64,000 nucleotides of DNA from Bifidobacterium eulemuris (lineage in GTDB: Bacteria > Actinomycetota > Actinomycetes > Actinomycetales > Bifidobacteriaceae): positions 558,001 to 622,000 of the forward strand of contig NZ_CP062938.1 of assembly GCF_014898155.1 (NCBI RefSeq). The letters run 5' to 3'. Within the stretch, counting starts at the first letter, position 1. Every line of letters starts with the position of its first letter. The notes under the pieces are model-generated. The model ran no database searches, was not told where the DNA came from, and saw only the letters and a program-made list of their open reading frames with translations. A program made the translations under genes and the position numbers. Below, piece after piece: positions 1-8,369 of this stretch.

Positions 1-97
1 CGGTCGTGGCGGACACGATGCCCGTCGCGAGCATCGCGCCCACGTTGTCCGCATACGTTCGTGCCTCATCGGCCGCGAGGCTTGTCTGCGTTTCCAT
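1..97 (-). CDS. Partial unknown protein of the mobile element (N-terminal 32 residues)
   Basis: An ATG at 97 is preceded by a GGAGAAACC ribosome binding site directly after the stop of the gene at 110-1267. The visible N-terminus is an acidic, alanine-rich helix-like stretch beginning METQTSLAADEARTYADN. The rest lies outside the window, so no function can be given. The 12-bp spacing from the preceding stop marks it as the next gene of the same leftward operon. Confidence 0.6.
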   Translation of the reverse strand, partial: METQTSLAADEARTYADNVGAMLATGIVSATT

Positions 98-134
98 GAT
101 GGTTTCTCCTTATCGTGTTTTGGTGTGGGTTTTC
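93..134 (-). repeat. Copy A of the 42-bp tail/stop/RBS/start repeat
   Basis: This block matches 1263-1304 with one mismatch (position 124 against 1294). It contains the last codons of one gene (ending KTR), its TAA stop, the GGAGAAACC ribosome binding site and the ATG of the next gene. Weaker similarity continues into the upstream coding sequence for the shared C-terminal tail. Confidence 0.9.
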
Positions 135-1267
135 GAGGGATTGTCGCGTGTGGCGGATTGTCCTTCGACCCGCGCGTCCGCGCGTTGCTTGATGCCGTCG
201 AGCACGCTTGCTTTGTCCTTGTGCGGTTCGGTCTCCGCCGGCGACTGCTGCTGTTGCGTCGTCGGCTGGGGATAGCCGTCCAGCGGATCGTATGGTTGCC
301 CACCGAATGTTCTGGGAATACCGTCGCCTCTATATTCGCCTCGGTCGGAATTCAATTCCCAATCCAGCGGGTCAATGCTCCAGGGATCGTCTTGCGTATC
401 GATGGCAGTGGCAGATGCCTGCAATGCCGGCTCCGATGATTGTTGTTCAGGCGTGGAGGATGTTGGCTGCTCCTGCTGCGGTGCTTCGTGCGTCGTTTCC
501 GGTGTCGGCTCCGTTTTCTGCTGGTTGTTTTGCTTGGCGTGCGCGATGTATTCGTCCCGCTGAGCTTTGACGGCGCGGCATAGGGTCCAGGGGTCGTCGA
601 TGGTCAGCGTCTCGCGTTGTTCGCCAGCGCCGCGCCATAGGGTGACGGCTTCGCCCGGCTTGAAGCTCACGGTCACGGGCCTACCGTTGAGTTTGTCTTC
701 CTTGGATGATCGGCCCATGAAACGGTCGATTTGCCATCCGCCCATGTCGATGCCGTTGACGAACGTGCCCTTCGGGATGCTCACGCGCATCATCTCCCAT
801 TCGCGTCCGTCCCTCGCGGTGCGGGTGAACGGATGCACGAAGCTGTTGGGGAAATTGACGCGGGGCCAGATCTCCCGTTTGGGTTTCTTCGAGGTGTCCT
901 GGGAGAGTTGGAGCGAGTTGACTTTTTCCGCCGTCTGCGCGTCCCAATTGGCGTCGCTCCATGTCTGTTTGACGATGGTTTGCACGGCGAAGTTCATGCT
1001 TGTCACCGTCGCGAGGTCGGTCAATGTGTTGGATCGCATGATGCTGGCGTGGTAGCCGTTCTCGACCGGCGTGACCGCGCCCATCGCGACGAGCGCGCCC
1101 GCGTTGACGCTTGAGTAGAGACGCCACCGGTCCTCGCCCGGCACTTGTCCGATGATGACGGTCACCGTGTCTCCCGTCACGGTGTCGAAGGCCAGCGTCG
1201 TCGTGGGCACGTCGGCCAGTCCGGCTTCGGAGAGTTGGGCCGCCGTGATGTTGGGTGTCTGTTCCAT
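110..1267 (-). CDS. Unknown mobile-element protein with disordered linker and basic C-terminal tail
   Basis: The product is 385 aa and I do not recognise its family. Residues 1 to about 250 look folded, with a conserved-looking section FPNSFVHPF ... SIPKGTFVNGIDMGGW ... GRPVTVSFKPG. Residues about 255-345 are rich in Q, P, E and T and probably disordered. The last 35 residues form a basic tail (DGIKQRADARVEGQ ... KTHTKTR) closely matching the tail of the PcfB-like neighbour and resembling that of the AbiEii-like protein. It starts 12 bp after its neighbour with an RBS copied from the repeated 42-bp block. An accessory role in conjugation is inferred from the operon only. Confidence 0.75.
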   Translation of the reverse strand: MEQTPNITAAQLSEAGLADVPTTTLAFDTVTGDTVTVIIGQVPGEDRWRLYSSVNAGALVAMGAVTPVENGYHASIMRSNTLTDLATVTSMNFAVQTIVKQTWSDANWDAQTAEKVNSLQLSQDTSKKPKREIWPRVNFPNSFVHPFTRTARDGREWEMMRVSIPKGTFVNGIDMGGWQIDRFMGRSSKEDKLNGRPVTVSFKPGEAVTLWRGAGEQRETLTIDDPWTLCRAVKAQRDEYIAHAKQNNQQKTEPTPETTHEAPQQEQPTSSTPEQQSSEPALQASATAIDTQDDPWSIDPLDWELNSDRGEYRGDGIPRTFGGQPYDPLDGYPQPTTQQQQSPAETEPHKDKASVLDGIKQRADARVEGQSATRDNPSKTHTKTR

Positions 1268-1304
1268 GATGGTTTCTCCTTATCGTGTTTTGGCGTGGGT
1301 TTTC
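1263..1304 (-). repeat. Copy B of the 42-bp tail/stop/RBS/start repeat
   Basis: Partner of the repeat at 93-134. It covers the KTR end of the PcfB-like gene, its TAA stop, GGAGAAACC and the ATG of the next gene. Two successive operon junctions therefore share the same DNA module. Confidence 0.9.
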
Positions 1305-2182
1305 TTGGGCACGGAGGTCTTCTGGCCTTCGACGCGCTCCCTCGCGCGCTGTTTGATGGCCTTGATGGTCTCCGATTTGGTTTTCACATGCCGTGGCTTT
1401 TCCTCTGCCTGTTCGGGCGCGGGCATGTCACGGCTTGCGGTGTCGTGTTCCTGCGTCGGATGCATGTTGATGCGGCTCCAATCAAGTCCCGGCACGTATT
1501 CGTTGAAGTCGTTGAGCATTTCCGCCACGGCGTTGGAGCATTCCCTGGGATACGTGAATCGTTGGGTGGTTTCGCTGATCTGCTCCTGTTTGAATGGGCA
1601 TCCGAGTTCCGTGAGGTTGGATGAGACGATTGTGGCGTCGCGATCCCATTCCACGGTCTCGAAGTCGAACGTTCCGTTGTCCGGACTGTCCGGATTGAAC
1701 GGCACCTGCCCGTTGGGGATGGTGTACTGGGGACCCGTCGGAGTGTCCTCAAAAATTCCTAGGGGCGTGGACCGTTCGATCTCTTCCGCGTTTTGGTTGA
1801 GCAGGGCGACCACTTTATCGACCGCGTGCTTTACCTCGTCGGCGTCTTTGGCCGCGAAGTGCAGATACGTCTTGCCTGTCTCGCGGTCGCGTTCGATGTG
1901 GAACGCGACGCCGCTTTTCTTGAGCTGCTTGACGATGTTGCGGGATTCGTCCGCTTCGATCTCCACGACCTTGAGTGTGCCGCTGTCGCGTTGCAGGTCA
2001 CGGAGGAAGGCGAAGCCTCCGCTGCGGCGTAGCTCCTCGATTTTGTCTTTGGCGGTCTTCGCGCAAAGGCCCAGCGAACGGAACAGCGTTGACGTGCCCC
2101 ATTTGCCGAGTTCCATGACGGCTTTTGTGCCGTTTTCCGCGATGCGGATGACGTATTCCTGTGCTTGGTCTTCCACCGGCAT
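1280..2182 (-). CDS. PcfB-like (DUF3801-type) conjugation accessory protein
   Basis: 300 aa. Residues about 5-135 resemble the DUF3801/PcfB family: a GT-containing helical start, then FLRDLQRDSGTLKVVEI, a KQLKKSGVAFHIERD strand-helix, and a DADEVKHAVDKV helix. In Gram-positive conjugative elements PcfB accompanies the VirD4-type coupling protein and helps deliver relaxase-bound DNA to the type IV channel. The middle (140-255) is not recognised. The C-terminus carries the shared basic tail IKQRARERVEGQ ... KTHAKTR. An AAAGGAG site precedes the ATG. It lies just downstream of the relaxase; a coupling protein would be expected left of the window. The family call rests on pattern recognition. Confidence 0.6.
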   Translation of the reverse strand: MPVEDQAQEYVIRIAENGTKAVMELGKWGTSTLFRSLGLCAKTAKDKIEELRRSGGFAFLRDLQRDSGTLKVVEIEADESRNIVKQLKKSGVAFHIERDRETGKTYLHFAAKDADEVKHAVDKVVALLNQNAEEIERSTPLGIFEDTPTGPQYTIPNGQVPFNPDSPDNGTFDFETVEWDRDATIVSSNLTELGCPFKQEQISETTQRFTYPRECSNAVAEMLNDFNEYVPGLDWSRINMHPTQEHDTASRDMPAPEQAEEKPRHVKTKSETIKAIKQRARERVEGQKTSVPKKTHAKTR

Positions 2183-2205
2183 GTATGCTCCTTTCTGTCG
2201 GTTCG

Positions 2206-2221
2206 GCGGACTTTTGTCCGC
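2206..2221. other. Small hairpin between relaxase and PcfB-like gene
   Basis: GCGGAC-TTTT-GTCCGC is a 6-bp stem with a four-base loop in the short gap between the relaxase stop (2227) and the next start (2182). It may process or partly terminate the transcript. There is no clear U-tract. Confidence 0.5.
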
Positions 2222-2226
2222 TACTT

Positions 2227-3663
2227 TTAGCTTCGTCCTCGATGCCGGTGTTTTTGGGCGGACATTTCCTGTTGTTTCCGCTGCTGCTCGTTGTCGCTGC
2301 GTCGCATGAGGCGTCGCAGCGCGATCGCGTTGCGCGCGGTTTCGGCGCTATGGGTCTCGATCTGCACGAGCTGGAGTTCGAGCTGTGTCGTGTCGTCGCC
2401 GTGGTCCCGCGCTTCCGCGATCGCGGCGATCAGCGCGCGCATCTGGATGCCGTCTGATTCGACTTGCGCGGAGAGTTTGTCATATGCCTGCTGTCGTGTG
2501 TCTCCGGCACGCAAGGTGCGGCTGATCGCACGCAGTTCGTCCAGGCTGGATTCGATTTGGTCGCATGCGATGGCTTGGGCGATGGCGCGTCTTCCCAAGC
2601 CTCTGAGGTCGGACGGGTCGAGACGCCGCCGCGCGTAGTCCTCGATGCGGAAACTGGGGCGCGCGAACCACTTGTAGAGGTCGTCGCATTCCACCGTCCG
2701 CTTGTATCCGCCTTCGGGGTCGGTAATCACTTGGCGTGTGTCTTCGGGGAGATACGCGCGCCAGGTGCGTCCGTCTCGCACGATGCGGTCGATGGGGATG
2801 GTCAGCAGCAGTTTGCGGTGCGATCCCGGCAACCAGACCCGCACTTTGCCGTCACCGCGTTTGGCGATCATGCTTTGGTCGAAGCCAATCACGTTGAATG
2901 TGTCCCTGCCGATTTTGCCCATAACGCCCAGCTCGTTGTATCCGATGCCTAACCGGATGTCTCGGATGCGACGGTTCGAGTCCGCGAGTATGTAAGTGAG
3001 GTGGCTGCCGCGAACGTTCACCTCGATGCCTTTCACGGCGAGTTCTCGTTTGAATTCATCGAACGTTCCAGCTGTTGCGCATGCACGGTCGATCATCACG
3101 CACAATGCGTCTTTAAAGCTTTCGCCTCTGGCGGTTAGCTGCACTTCCTCCATGCTTGGCTCGGCGCGTTCCTTTGTGGTCGCGGGAATGACGTTCAACC
3201 CGATTTCCGCGCATAGCTTGTCGCTGATTTCCCGCCATTGCTTGAGGGAGCCTTTTTGGACTCTGATGTTTTTGTGCGTGATGTTGTTGTTCGGACATAG
3301 CAGGATGTGGTTGTGCAAGTGGTCTTTGTCCACATGCGTCGCGATCACGTAGTCGTGCGCGCCGCCGCTCAGCTCCTCGATGAATCGGACGCCGAGGCTG
3401 TGCGCTTCGTCGGCGGTGATGGGATCGTTTGGATCAAAACTTTGGATGATGTGATGTGCCAACACCGCGTTCTCCCTTTTGGCTCCGCCTTTGGCACGGT
3501 CAAGCGCCATCAGAAACGCTTGCGCCATCGCGTCGGGATTTTTTACGCGCTCCCCTGTCGTCGTGCTCACTAGGCGGTAGTTTTCCGTCTTGGCGGGATT
3601 GGTGATGTATGCCATCGTTTTTTGCAGCGTGGTTTTGATTTGTTTGACTTTTACGTACGCCAC
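2227..3663 (-). CDS. mobA: Relaxase / mobilization nuclease
   Basis: 478 aa. The N-terminal 200 residues form a relaxase of the MobA/VirD2-like mobilization nuclease family. AHHIIQSF (69-76) and the metal-binding triad segment HVDKDHLHNH (110-119) are clear; Tyr3 or Tyr19 are candidate nucleophiles. The family nicks one strand at oriT, stays covalently bound to the 5' end and pilots it through the mating channel. The C-terminal third is helical and charged, ending QKHRHRGRS, as expected for a transport signal. The start overlaps the mobC 3' end by 13 bp, and the oriT-like palindrome lies just upstream of mobC. Confidence 0.9.
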   Translation of the reverse strand: MAYVKVKQIKTTLQKTMAYITNPAKTENYRLVSTTTGERVKNPDAMAQAFLMALDRAKGGAKRENAVLAHHIIQSFDPNDPITADEAHSLGVRFIEELSGGAHDYVIATHVDKDHLHNHILLCPNNNITHKNIRVQKGSLKQWREISDKLCAEIGLNVIPATTKERAEPSMEEVQLTARGESFKDALCVMIDRACATAGTFDEFKRELAVKGIEVNVRGSHLTYILADSNRRIRDIRLGIGYNELGVMGKIGRDTFNVIGFDQSMIAKRGDGKVRVWLPGSHRKLLLTIPIDRIVRDGRTWRAYLPEDTRQVITDPEGGYKRTVECDDLYKWFARPSFRIEDYARRRLDPSDLRGLGRRAIAQAIACDQIESSLDELRAISRTLRAGDTRQQAYDKLSAQVESDGIQMRALIAAIAEARDHGDDTTQLELQLVQIETHSAETARNAIALRRLMRRSDNEQQRKQQEMSAQKHRHRGRS

Positions 3664-4052
3664 GACAACTCCTCATTCCCGATACGCATGTCGCGTTCCA
3701 TACGCTTGAGGCATCCCTTGATTTCCTCAAGCTCCGCCTGCAATTCGCGTAGGTCTGCGCTGTCCGCTTGGTTCTTGAGGTTGACCTTGTGTGCTATCTG
3801 ATTGATGTTGTTGCCGATGCGTGAGATCTGGCTGGATAAATCCTTGGCACCGGGTGGTGCTGCGATCCATAGGCGTCGCGATGTTATGAGTCTTTGTCGG
3901 GCGAACTGCATCCAGCCGACCGTCGGCAGTCCCGTCGCCGCACGTTGTTGGTTCTCGATTTTTCGTGAGTCCTCAAGCCAGCGAAGCTCTTCGTCGGTGA
4001 ATGTCACCGACCTGCGATGAGGACGGCTTCTGTTTCCTTTCCAAGATGCCAT
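3651..4052 (-). CDS. mobC: MobC-like relaxosome accessory protein
   Basis: 133 aa. The start is the ATG at 4052, preceded by GAAAGGACATACAG; an upstream in-frame ATG at 4157 would run through the oriT-like palindrome and is not preferred. The N-terminus is basic with RSVTFTDEELRWLE, typical of a ribbon-helix-helix or MobC DNA-binding segment. The end carries SSQISRIGNNINQIAHKVN, the characteristic MobC helix, followed by a short coiled coil. MobC proteins bind oriT and help the relaxase open the nic region. Its 3' end overlaps the relaxase start, so the two are translationally coupled. Confidence 0.85.
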   Translation of the reverse strand: MASWKGNRSRPHRRSVTFTDEELRWLEDSRKIENQQRAATGLPTVGWMQFARQRLITSRRLWIAAPPGAKDLSSQISRIGNNINQIAHKVNLKNQADSADLRELQAELEEIKGCLKRMERDMRIGNEELSWRT

Positions 4053-4141
4053 CTGTATGTCCTTTCGTTTGTATCGGGTGCGGGTGTCCCGCTCATGGCC
4101 GCGAGGCCGTGCCGGGCGACCCGTCAGGTCCGTCAGGTCGC

Positions 4142-4198
4142 GCAGGTGTACGTACACCTGCTATGCTCGCTACGACAAAACCTCCCCTCTGGGAGGGG
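4142..4198. other. Candidate origin of transfer (oriT)
   Basis: A perfect 20-bp palindrome (GCAGGTGTACGTACACCTGC, 4142-4161) is followed by CTATGCTCGCTACGACAAAA and a second hairpin (CCTCCC-CTCT-GGGAGG, 4181-4196). This pair lies 90 bp upstream of mobC-mobA, where oriT is usually found. The short unpaired segment between the two would hold the nick. The nic base cannot be fixed from sequence. The remainder of 4053-4364 shows no gene. Confidence 0.6.
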
Positions 4199-4328
4199 TT
4201 TGAAATCCACGGTTTTTTCGTTGATTCGAGCAGCGATTAGGGTATGGGTTCGGTGTGGTTTTCGTCATGACCCTCCTGCATGTCCGTGTGATGGCCCGTT
4301 ATGATTTTGCGTGCGTGCAATGCTGTTT

Positions 4329-4339
4329 TTGGGCGGACA
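4329..4339. repeat. TTGGGCGGACA repeat, copy 2 of 4
   Basis: The 11-mer TTGGGCGGACA also occurs at 2254-2264 and 6629-6639, and inverted at 7867-7877. Copies 1 and 2 share 18 identical bases (G, five T, then GGGCGGACATTT). All four lie inside the element, at or near gene borders. Confidence 0.8.
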
Positions 4340-4364
4340 TTTTCACGGTTTTGGATATGAGAAA

Positions 4365-4382
4365 GGCCGGCGAAGGCCGGCC
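4365..4382 (-). terminator. Intrinsic terminator after topB
   Basis: Read on the minus strand, GGCCGGC-CTTC-GCCGGCC is a 7-bp GC stem followed by TTTCTC, 28 bp past the topB stop. It would separate topB from the mob operon. Confidence 0.7.
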
Positions 4383-4409
4383 GAAATGTTGTTCCACGCG
4401 TCGCGGAGA

Positions 4410-6563
4410 TCAGTCGAACTGCATGCGTACGCCGCGTTCCTCATCGATGACGAGCGTCGCGGCGAAGGCTTTGCCGGTTCGTTTGCTGACGAATCCTGAC
4501 AGCTTCACCGCTTTTCCCGCGAGGAGTTTGCCGATGACGGAATCGGTAAGTTTCTTGCCGCTGAGTGTGGAGTAGATTTTGAATCCGCATCCGCCGGCCT
4601 GCTGCCATTGTCCGCTTTCGGTCTTCTCGCTTTTGTTGCTGGAGCATTGCCAGACACTGCCGGTTTTAATCACGTCTTCTCCGCATCGAGGGCATGCGCC
4701 GAGGCTCGCGCGGCGTGGTCCCGTGCTGATGGATTCGGTGCGCATCGAGGCTTGCACGTCGTGCGGTATCCTCGCGCACATGGCGCGAATTCCATCAAGG
4801 AAAACCGCTGATTGTATGCGGCCGTGCTCGATGTCGGAGAGCTGCGCTTCCATGCTGGCGGTGAGTTCGACGCTTTTGAGTTCCGGCGAAACCACATCGA
4901 TGAGCAGGCGTCCCTCATCCGTCGATACAAGCTGCTTGCCTTTGCGCTGGAGGTACTGGTTTCGCACGAGTTTTTCGATGATTTCAGCCCTTGTCGCAGG
5001 CGTGCCGATGCCGCCGGAATGCGATGCGTCATCATCGAGCGCGGCCTTCATGTCCTTATCTGCGACGAAGCGGCTGGCGTGCTCCATCGCCGCCAGCAAC
5101 GTAGCTTCGGTGTAGGGTTTCGGCGGCGCGCTGACGCCTTCCTCCAATGAGATCGCGTGCGCGCCCACCGGTATGCTCTGCCCTTCCATCAGGGATGATG
5201 GGATGGAGGGGGCGGCTTGTTCGTCGGTTTGCGGTCCGTCGATGAGACGCCATCCCGGATCCACCGGCATATCGCTCGATGCGGTCAGCAGGTGCTCGGT
5301 GATGTGGTCGAAGCATGCCGTGACGCTGGTGGTGTCGTGTGTGTATTCCGGCGAGCAGGCCGCCCACATGCGTTGCACGATACGGCATGCAACCAGTCGT
5401 TCATGCTCGCCCATCGATGCCAGGCTTGCCTGTGTGAGACGCTTGGTCGGTAGGATCGCGGTGTGGCCCGAGACCTTGTCGTCCGCGACGCATGCCGAGG
5501 GATTGAGCCTGTCTGTGTTCCGGTATTCCCGGACGGCTTCGGCGACCGTCACCGGCATCAGTTCATCCAACGATTCAGAGCGCGTCAGGGCCTCCAGTTC
5601 GGCGAGGTCGTCGTGCGTGATGTGGCATGAGTCGGTGCGTGGATAGGTGGTCAGCTTGGCGAGATACAGACGTTCCAACGCCTCCAGCGTCTGCGCCGCC
5701 GTCAGCCCGTGCAAGCGCGACATATCCTTTTGCAGGCCGGTCAGATCATAGAGGGTGGGTGCGTGGGTCTTCACTCGTTTGCGTTCCACTGACAGCATGT
5801 TGACCGATCGCCCTTGCGCTTCCGCGAGCAGGCTTTCGGCCTCGCTGCGGATGTTGATTTTGTCTTTGCTTCGCAGCTTCCATCCGCCCATGTCGATGGC
5901 GATTCGCCAGAACGGGGTCGGCTTGTGCTCGGCGATGGCGCGGTCCCGTTCCACCACCATCGCCAGTGTCGGCGTCTGCACGCGGCCCACCGATAGACGC
6001 CGGTGGTAGGCGATGGTGTTGGCGCGTGTGGCGTTCATGCCCACAAGCCAGTCGGCCTTCGCCCTGGCATCGGCTGCTGCCGCCAGACCGTTGTATTGGC
6101 TGCTGGGGAGCATGTTGTTCCATGCGTCGCGGATGGCTTGTTCTTCCAGGCTCGCGACCCATAGCCTTGATGATGGTTTGGCGGTCTGCGCGCGGTCGAT
6201 GATGCGTCGGAATATCGCTTCGCCTTCGCGGTCGGGATCGCAGGCGTTGACGATTTCGGTGATGTCAGGGCGTCGGATGAGGTCGGCCAGGTCTCGGTAT
6301 CTGCGGCTTGCGCCTTTGTCGGTGCTGACCTGCCAAAGCCATTGCTGCGGGTCGATGGGCAACTGTTCCATGCTCCATCGTTCCGCCGCCCACGGCATAC
6401 CGTCGTATTGGTCAGGGGTGGCGAGTTCCACGAGATGCCCCTGCGCCCATGACACGATGACATCTCCGGCTTGTATATATCCGTCGGATGGTATTGGGCT
6501 GCTTTCCAGTGCCTGCGCGATTGCCACGGCGACTGATTTTTTCTCCGCGATGACGAGCCTCAT
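4410..6563 (-). CDS. topB: Type IA DNA topoisomerase (topoisomerase III-like)
   Basis: 717 aa from the ATG at 6563, which follows GAAAGGAACGGAACC. The TOPRIM domain starts MRLVIAEKKSVA and includes DPDREGE (109-115). The active-site tyrosine lies in TTYPRTDS (Tyr307), and the C-terminus has a CPRCG zinc-finger-like segment (from about 615). TopB-family enzymes cut and pass single strands. Conjugative elements of Gram-positive bacteria often encode one, probably to unlink or remodel DNA during transfer. It is a stand-alone transcription unit between a terminator and the nuclease-like gene. Confidence 0.93.
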   Translation of the reverse strand: MRLVIAEKKSVAVAIAQALESSPIPSDGYIQAGDVIVSWAQGHLVELATPDQYDGMPWAAERWSMEQLPIDPQQWLWQVSTDKGASRRYRDLADLIRRPDITEIVNACDPDREGEAIFRRIIDRAQTAKPSSRLWVASLEEQAIRDAWNNMLPSSQYNGLAAAADARAKADWLVGMNATRANTIAYHRRLSVGRVQTPTLAMVVERDRAIAEHKPTPFWRIAIDMGGWKLRSKDKINIRSEAESLLAEAQGRSVNMLSVERKRVKTHAPTLYDLTGLQKDMSRLHGLTAAQTLEALERLYLAKLTTYPRTDSCHITHDDLAELEALTRSESLDELMPVTVAEAVREYRNTDRLNPSACVADDKVSGHTAILPTKRLTQASLASMGEHERLVACRIVQRMWAACSPEYTHDTTSVTACFDHITEHLLTASSDMPVDPGWRLIDGPQTDEQAAPSIPSSLMEGQSIPVGAHAISLEEGVSAPPKPYTEATLLAAMEHASRFVADKDMKAALDDDASHSGGIGTPATRAEIIEKLVRNQYLQRKGKQLVSTDEGRLLIDVVSPELKSVELTASMEAQLSDIEHGRIQSAVFLDGIRAMCARIPHDVQASMRTESISTGPRRASLGACPRCGEDVIKTGSVWQCSSNKSEKTESGQWQQAGGCGFKIYSTLSGKKLTDSVIGKLLAGKAVKLSGFVSKRTGKAFAATLVIDEERGVRMQFD

Positions 6564-6628
6564 TGGTTCCGTTCCTTTCAGTGATGGAGTACATTCCGTA
6601 TCCATCCTCACGCCCAACTGACGGATTT

Positions 6629-6639
6629 TTGGGCGGACA
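6629..6639. repeat. TTGGGCGGACA repeat, copy 3 of 4
   Basis: Located 66 bp upstream of the topB start and just after the stop of the 6663-7805 gene. Same 11-mer as at 2254, 4329 and (inverted) 7867. Confidence 0.8.
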
Positions 6640-6662
6640 ATTAAAGGCTCGGAATCAATGTT

Positions 6663-7805
6663 TTAGAAGATAAACGGATCCAGTGGCCCGTCCAACAACG
6701 GGGTTTTCGGATGTGTCATTTCCCATTGCTGAATTAGATGCCGCCATACGCGAGCACGTGCGAACCTGTTTAAGGAGTTGCCATCTTTATCTGTTTTTAG
6801 CGGTAGTTGGAAGACAAGCACCCTGTTTTGTAGATCGAGAATGTCTTCCTCCTTGAGCTTGCTGATTGGATATGTCCACGCTTTGCCCAGCCGTGGATTC
6901 CACACTCCTAATAGTTCGATGTTTTTGTATTCGAGATGTTTGGAATGTAATCCCAACTGCCAATACATCAGCAGCTGCAAACGATGCTTTGCCGTGGGAG
7001 ACCCTTTGCTGCATTTGAAATCCCATAAGCCGTTTTGCATCACGGTATCGCAGTCGCCGAAGGCAATGACTTCTGTGTATCCGCCGTGAAATGTGTTCAT
7101 TCCTGTGAACGCTGACCCGTATCGATTCATGAATCGTTGGCTGCGTTCGATCATAGTTCGAATATTCCCGATTGTAATACTGTCCATCTCAGGCAGATGG
7201 TCCAAGGGGAAATAAGCGCCAATGCCTCTTCTGTATATGCAGTCGAACGATGCCAGATTCATCGCCGCCTTTATTGAGGTGTCATCCAATCCCGTGATTT
7301 GATCCAGATAGTCGGGTATTTTTTCGGATTCACGCGCCGCTATTCCTCCGACGGTCTCCGGCTTGAGGCCCAGTTTTTCAGCACTTTTCCTTGCCTTCTC
7401 TCCACCAATTATCGGTATTGAAAAGGCTTGCTCTTTCGATGTTCCTTGCATGTAGCGTGTGAGGTAGTCCACCGTAATTCCAACCAACGCGGGACTTCTG
7501 TTTTCGGCTTTGATGTCAGTCAGATCCTTTCCGTCCTCGAAAGACTCAACATCCATCTCTTTAAGTCGGAAGTACCCGCCGTACGGTTGCTTCACATATG
7601 GGACATAGGTGACGCCCATGTCCCGCACTCCATTGATTCGGTGCGTCACGGACAGTCCACCTGCCAAAAGTCCCCGCAAGGCTCCTTGGTCCAGTTGAGG
7701 CAGAATGTCCTCCACTTCTTCCACACGATAGATATACAGTGAGGTGTCGGGGTTATCGGACAATTCTGCATAGAACGCTGCATCGGAGTCGATTTCTTTT
7801 TCCAT
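6663..7805 (-). CDS. PD-(D/E)XK (RecB/Cas4-like) nuclease-type protein
   Basis: 380 aa. The C-terminal half holds GDCDTVMQNGLWDFKCSKG (about 250-268), fitting the D...(D/E)xK core of the restriction-endonuclease-like fold, followed by HRLQLLMYWQLG, the QxxxY-like helix of RecB-family nucleases. The N-terminal half is not recognised. DNA cleavage or processing in element biology is therefore likely but unproven; a defence role is possible. GC and codon use are lower than in chromosomal genes. The 131-bp gap to the divergent gene at 7937 contains an inverted TTGGGCGGACA site. Confidence 0.6.
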   Translation of the reverse strand: MEKEIDSDAAFYAELSDNPDTSLYIYRVEEVEDILPQLDQGALRGLLAGGLSVTHRINGVRDMGVTYVPYVKQPYGGYFRLKEMDVESFEDGKDLTDIKAENRSPALVGITVDYLTRYMQGTSKEQAFSIPIIGGEKARKSAEKLGLKPETVGGIAARESEKIPDYLDQITGLDDTSIKAAMNLASFDCIYRRGIGAYFPLDHLPEMDSITIGNIRTMIERSQRFMNRYGSAFTGMNTFHGGYTEVIAFGDCDTVMQNGLWDFKCSKGSPTAKHRLQLLMYWQLGLHSKHLEYKNIELLGVWNPRLGKAWTYPISKLKEEDILDLQNRVLVFQLPLKTDKDGNSLNRFARARVWRHLIQQWEMTHPKTPLLDGPLDPFIF

Positions 7806-7866
7806 AACGTAGATCTCCTCATGTGGTAATCATCGTTGACTAGGTTCATTCTATATTCGCGCACAT

Positions 7867-7877
7867 TGTCCGCCCAA
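7867..7877. repeat. TTGGGCGGACA repeat, copy 4 of 4 (inverted)
   Basis: TGTCCGCCCAA lies in the divergent intergenic region between the nuclease-like gene (minus) and the 7937 gene (plus), where a shared regulator could act on both. Confidence 0.8.
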
Positions 7878-7936
7878 TCTAAAGAGTCATCGGACATATG
7901 GTGGATTTACCGATATTCGAATGAAAGGATTGGAAA

Positions 7937-8323
7937 ATGGCGAAGCCGAGTGAACGTAACAGGGCGATGCGTGAGCTTGCCGATGAGTCTGTGGATGCCG
8001 AGATTGAGGCGTTGCGCGCCAAGCGTGATTCGTTGCGCGCGGTCGGTGTGAAGCTGGATGATCTGCGTTGGGCGATCGAGCAGTTTCGTGTCGCCGCTGA
8101 TGACTTCATCGCAACGAGCGGTTCGACGCGGAGGTATTTGCAGGACACGTTGAAGATCGATAAACGTGAGATGAATATCGTGTGGCCTCCGACGGGAAAA
8201 CGGAAGAATGAAGCCTCCGATGAGCCTCAGCCGCCGGCGGACCAGGTGGAGAGTCAGGATCACGGCCAGTCTGATTATTCCGTGTCTGGAGAGTCTGGTT
8301 TTGTTCCTGGCTATGCGGGATAA
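7937..8323 (+). CDS. Unknown small helical protein
   Basis: 128 aa, start supported by GAAAGGATTGGAAA. Residues 5-75 are charged and helical, probably a coiled coil (ELADESVDAEIEALRAKRDSL ... DDLRWAIEQFRVAADDF). Residues 85-128 are polar and likely disordered. No membrane segment or catalytic motif is visible. It is one of only two rightward genes in the visible part of the element, followed 46 bp later by a membrane protein, so the two may be cotranscribed. Confidence 0.6.
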   Translation: MAKPSERNRAMRELADESVDAEIEALRAKRDSLRAVGVKLDDLRWAIEQFRVAADDFIATSGSTRRYLQDTLKIDKREMNIVWPPTGKRKNEASDEPQPPADQVESQDHGQSDYSVSGESGFVPGYAG

Positions 8324-8369
8324 TCACCGTGTGATGGTGTGACGGATTCCGATTGGAGGCGTGATAGCG

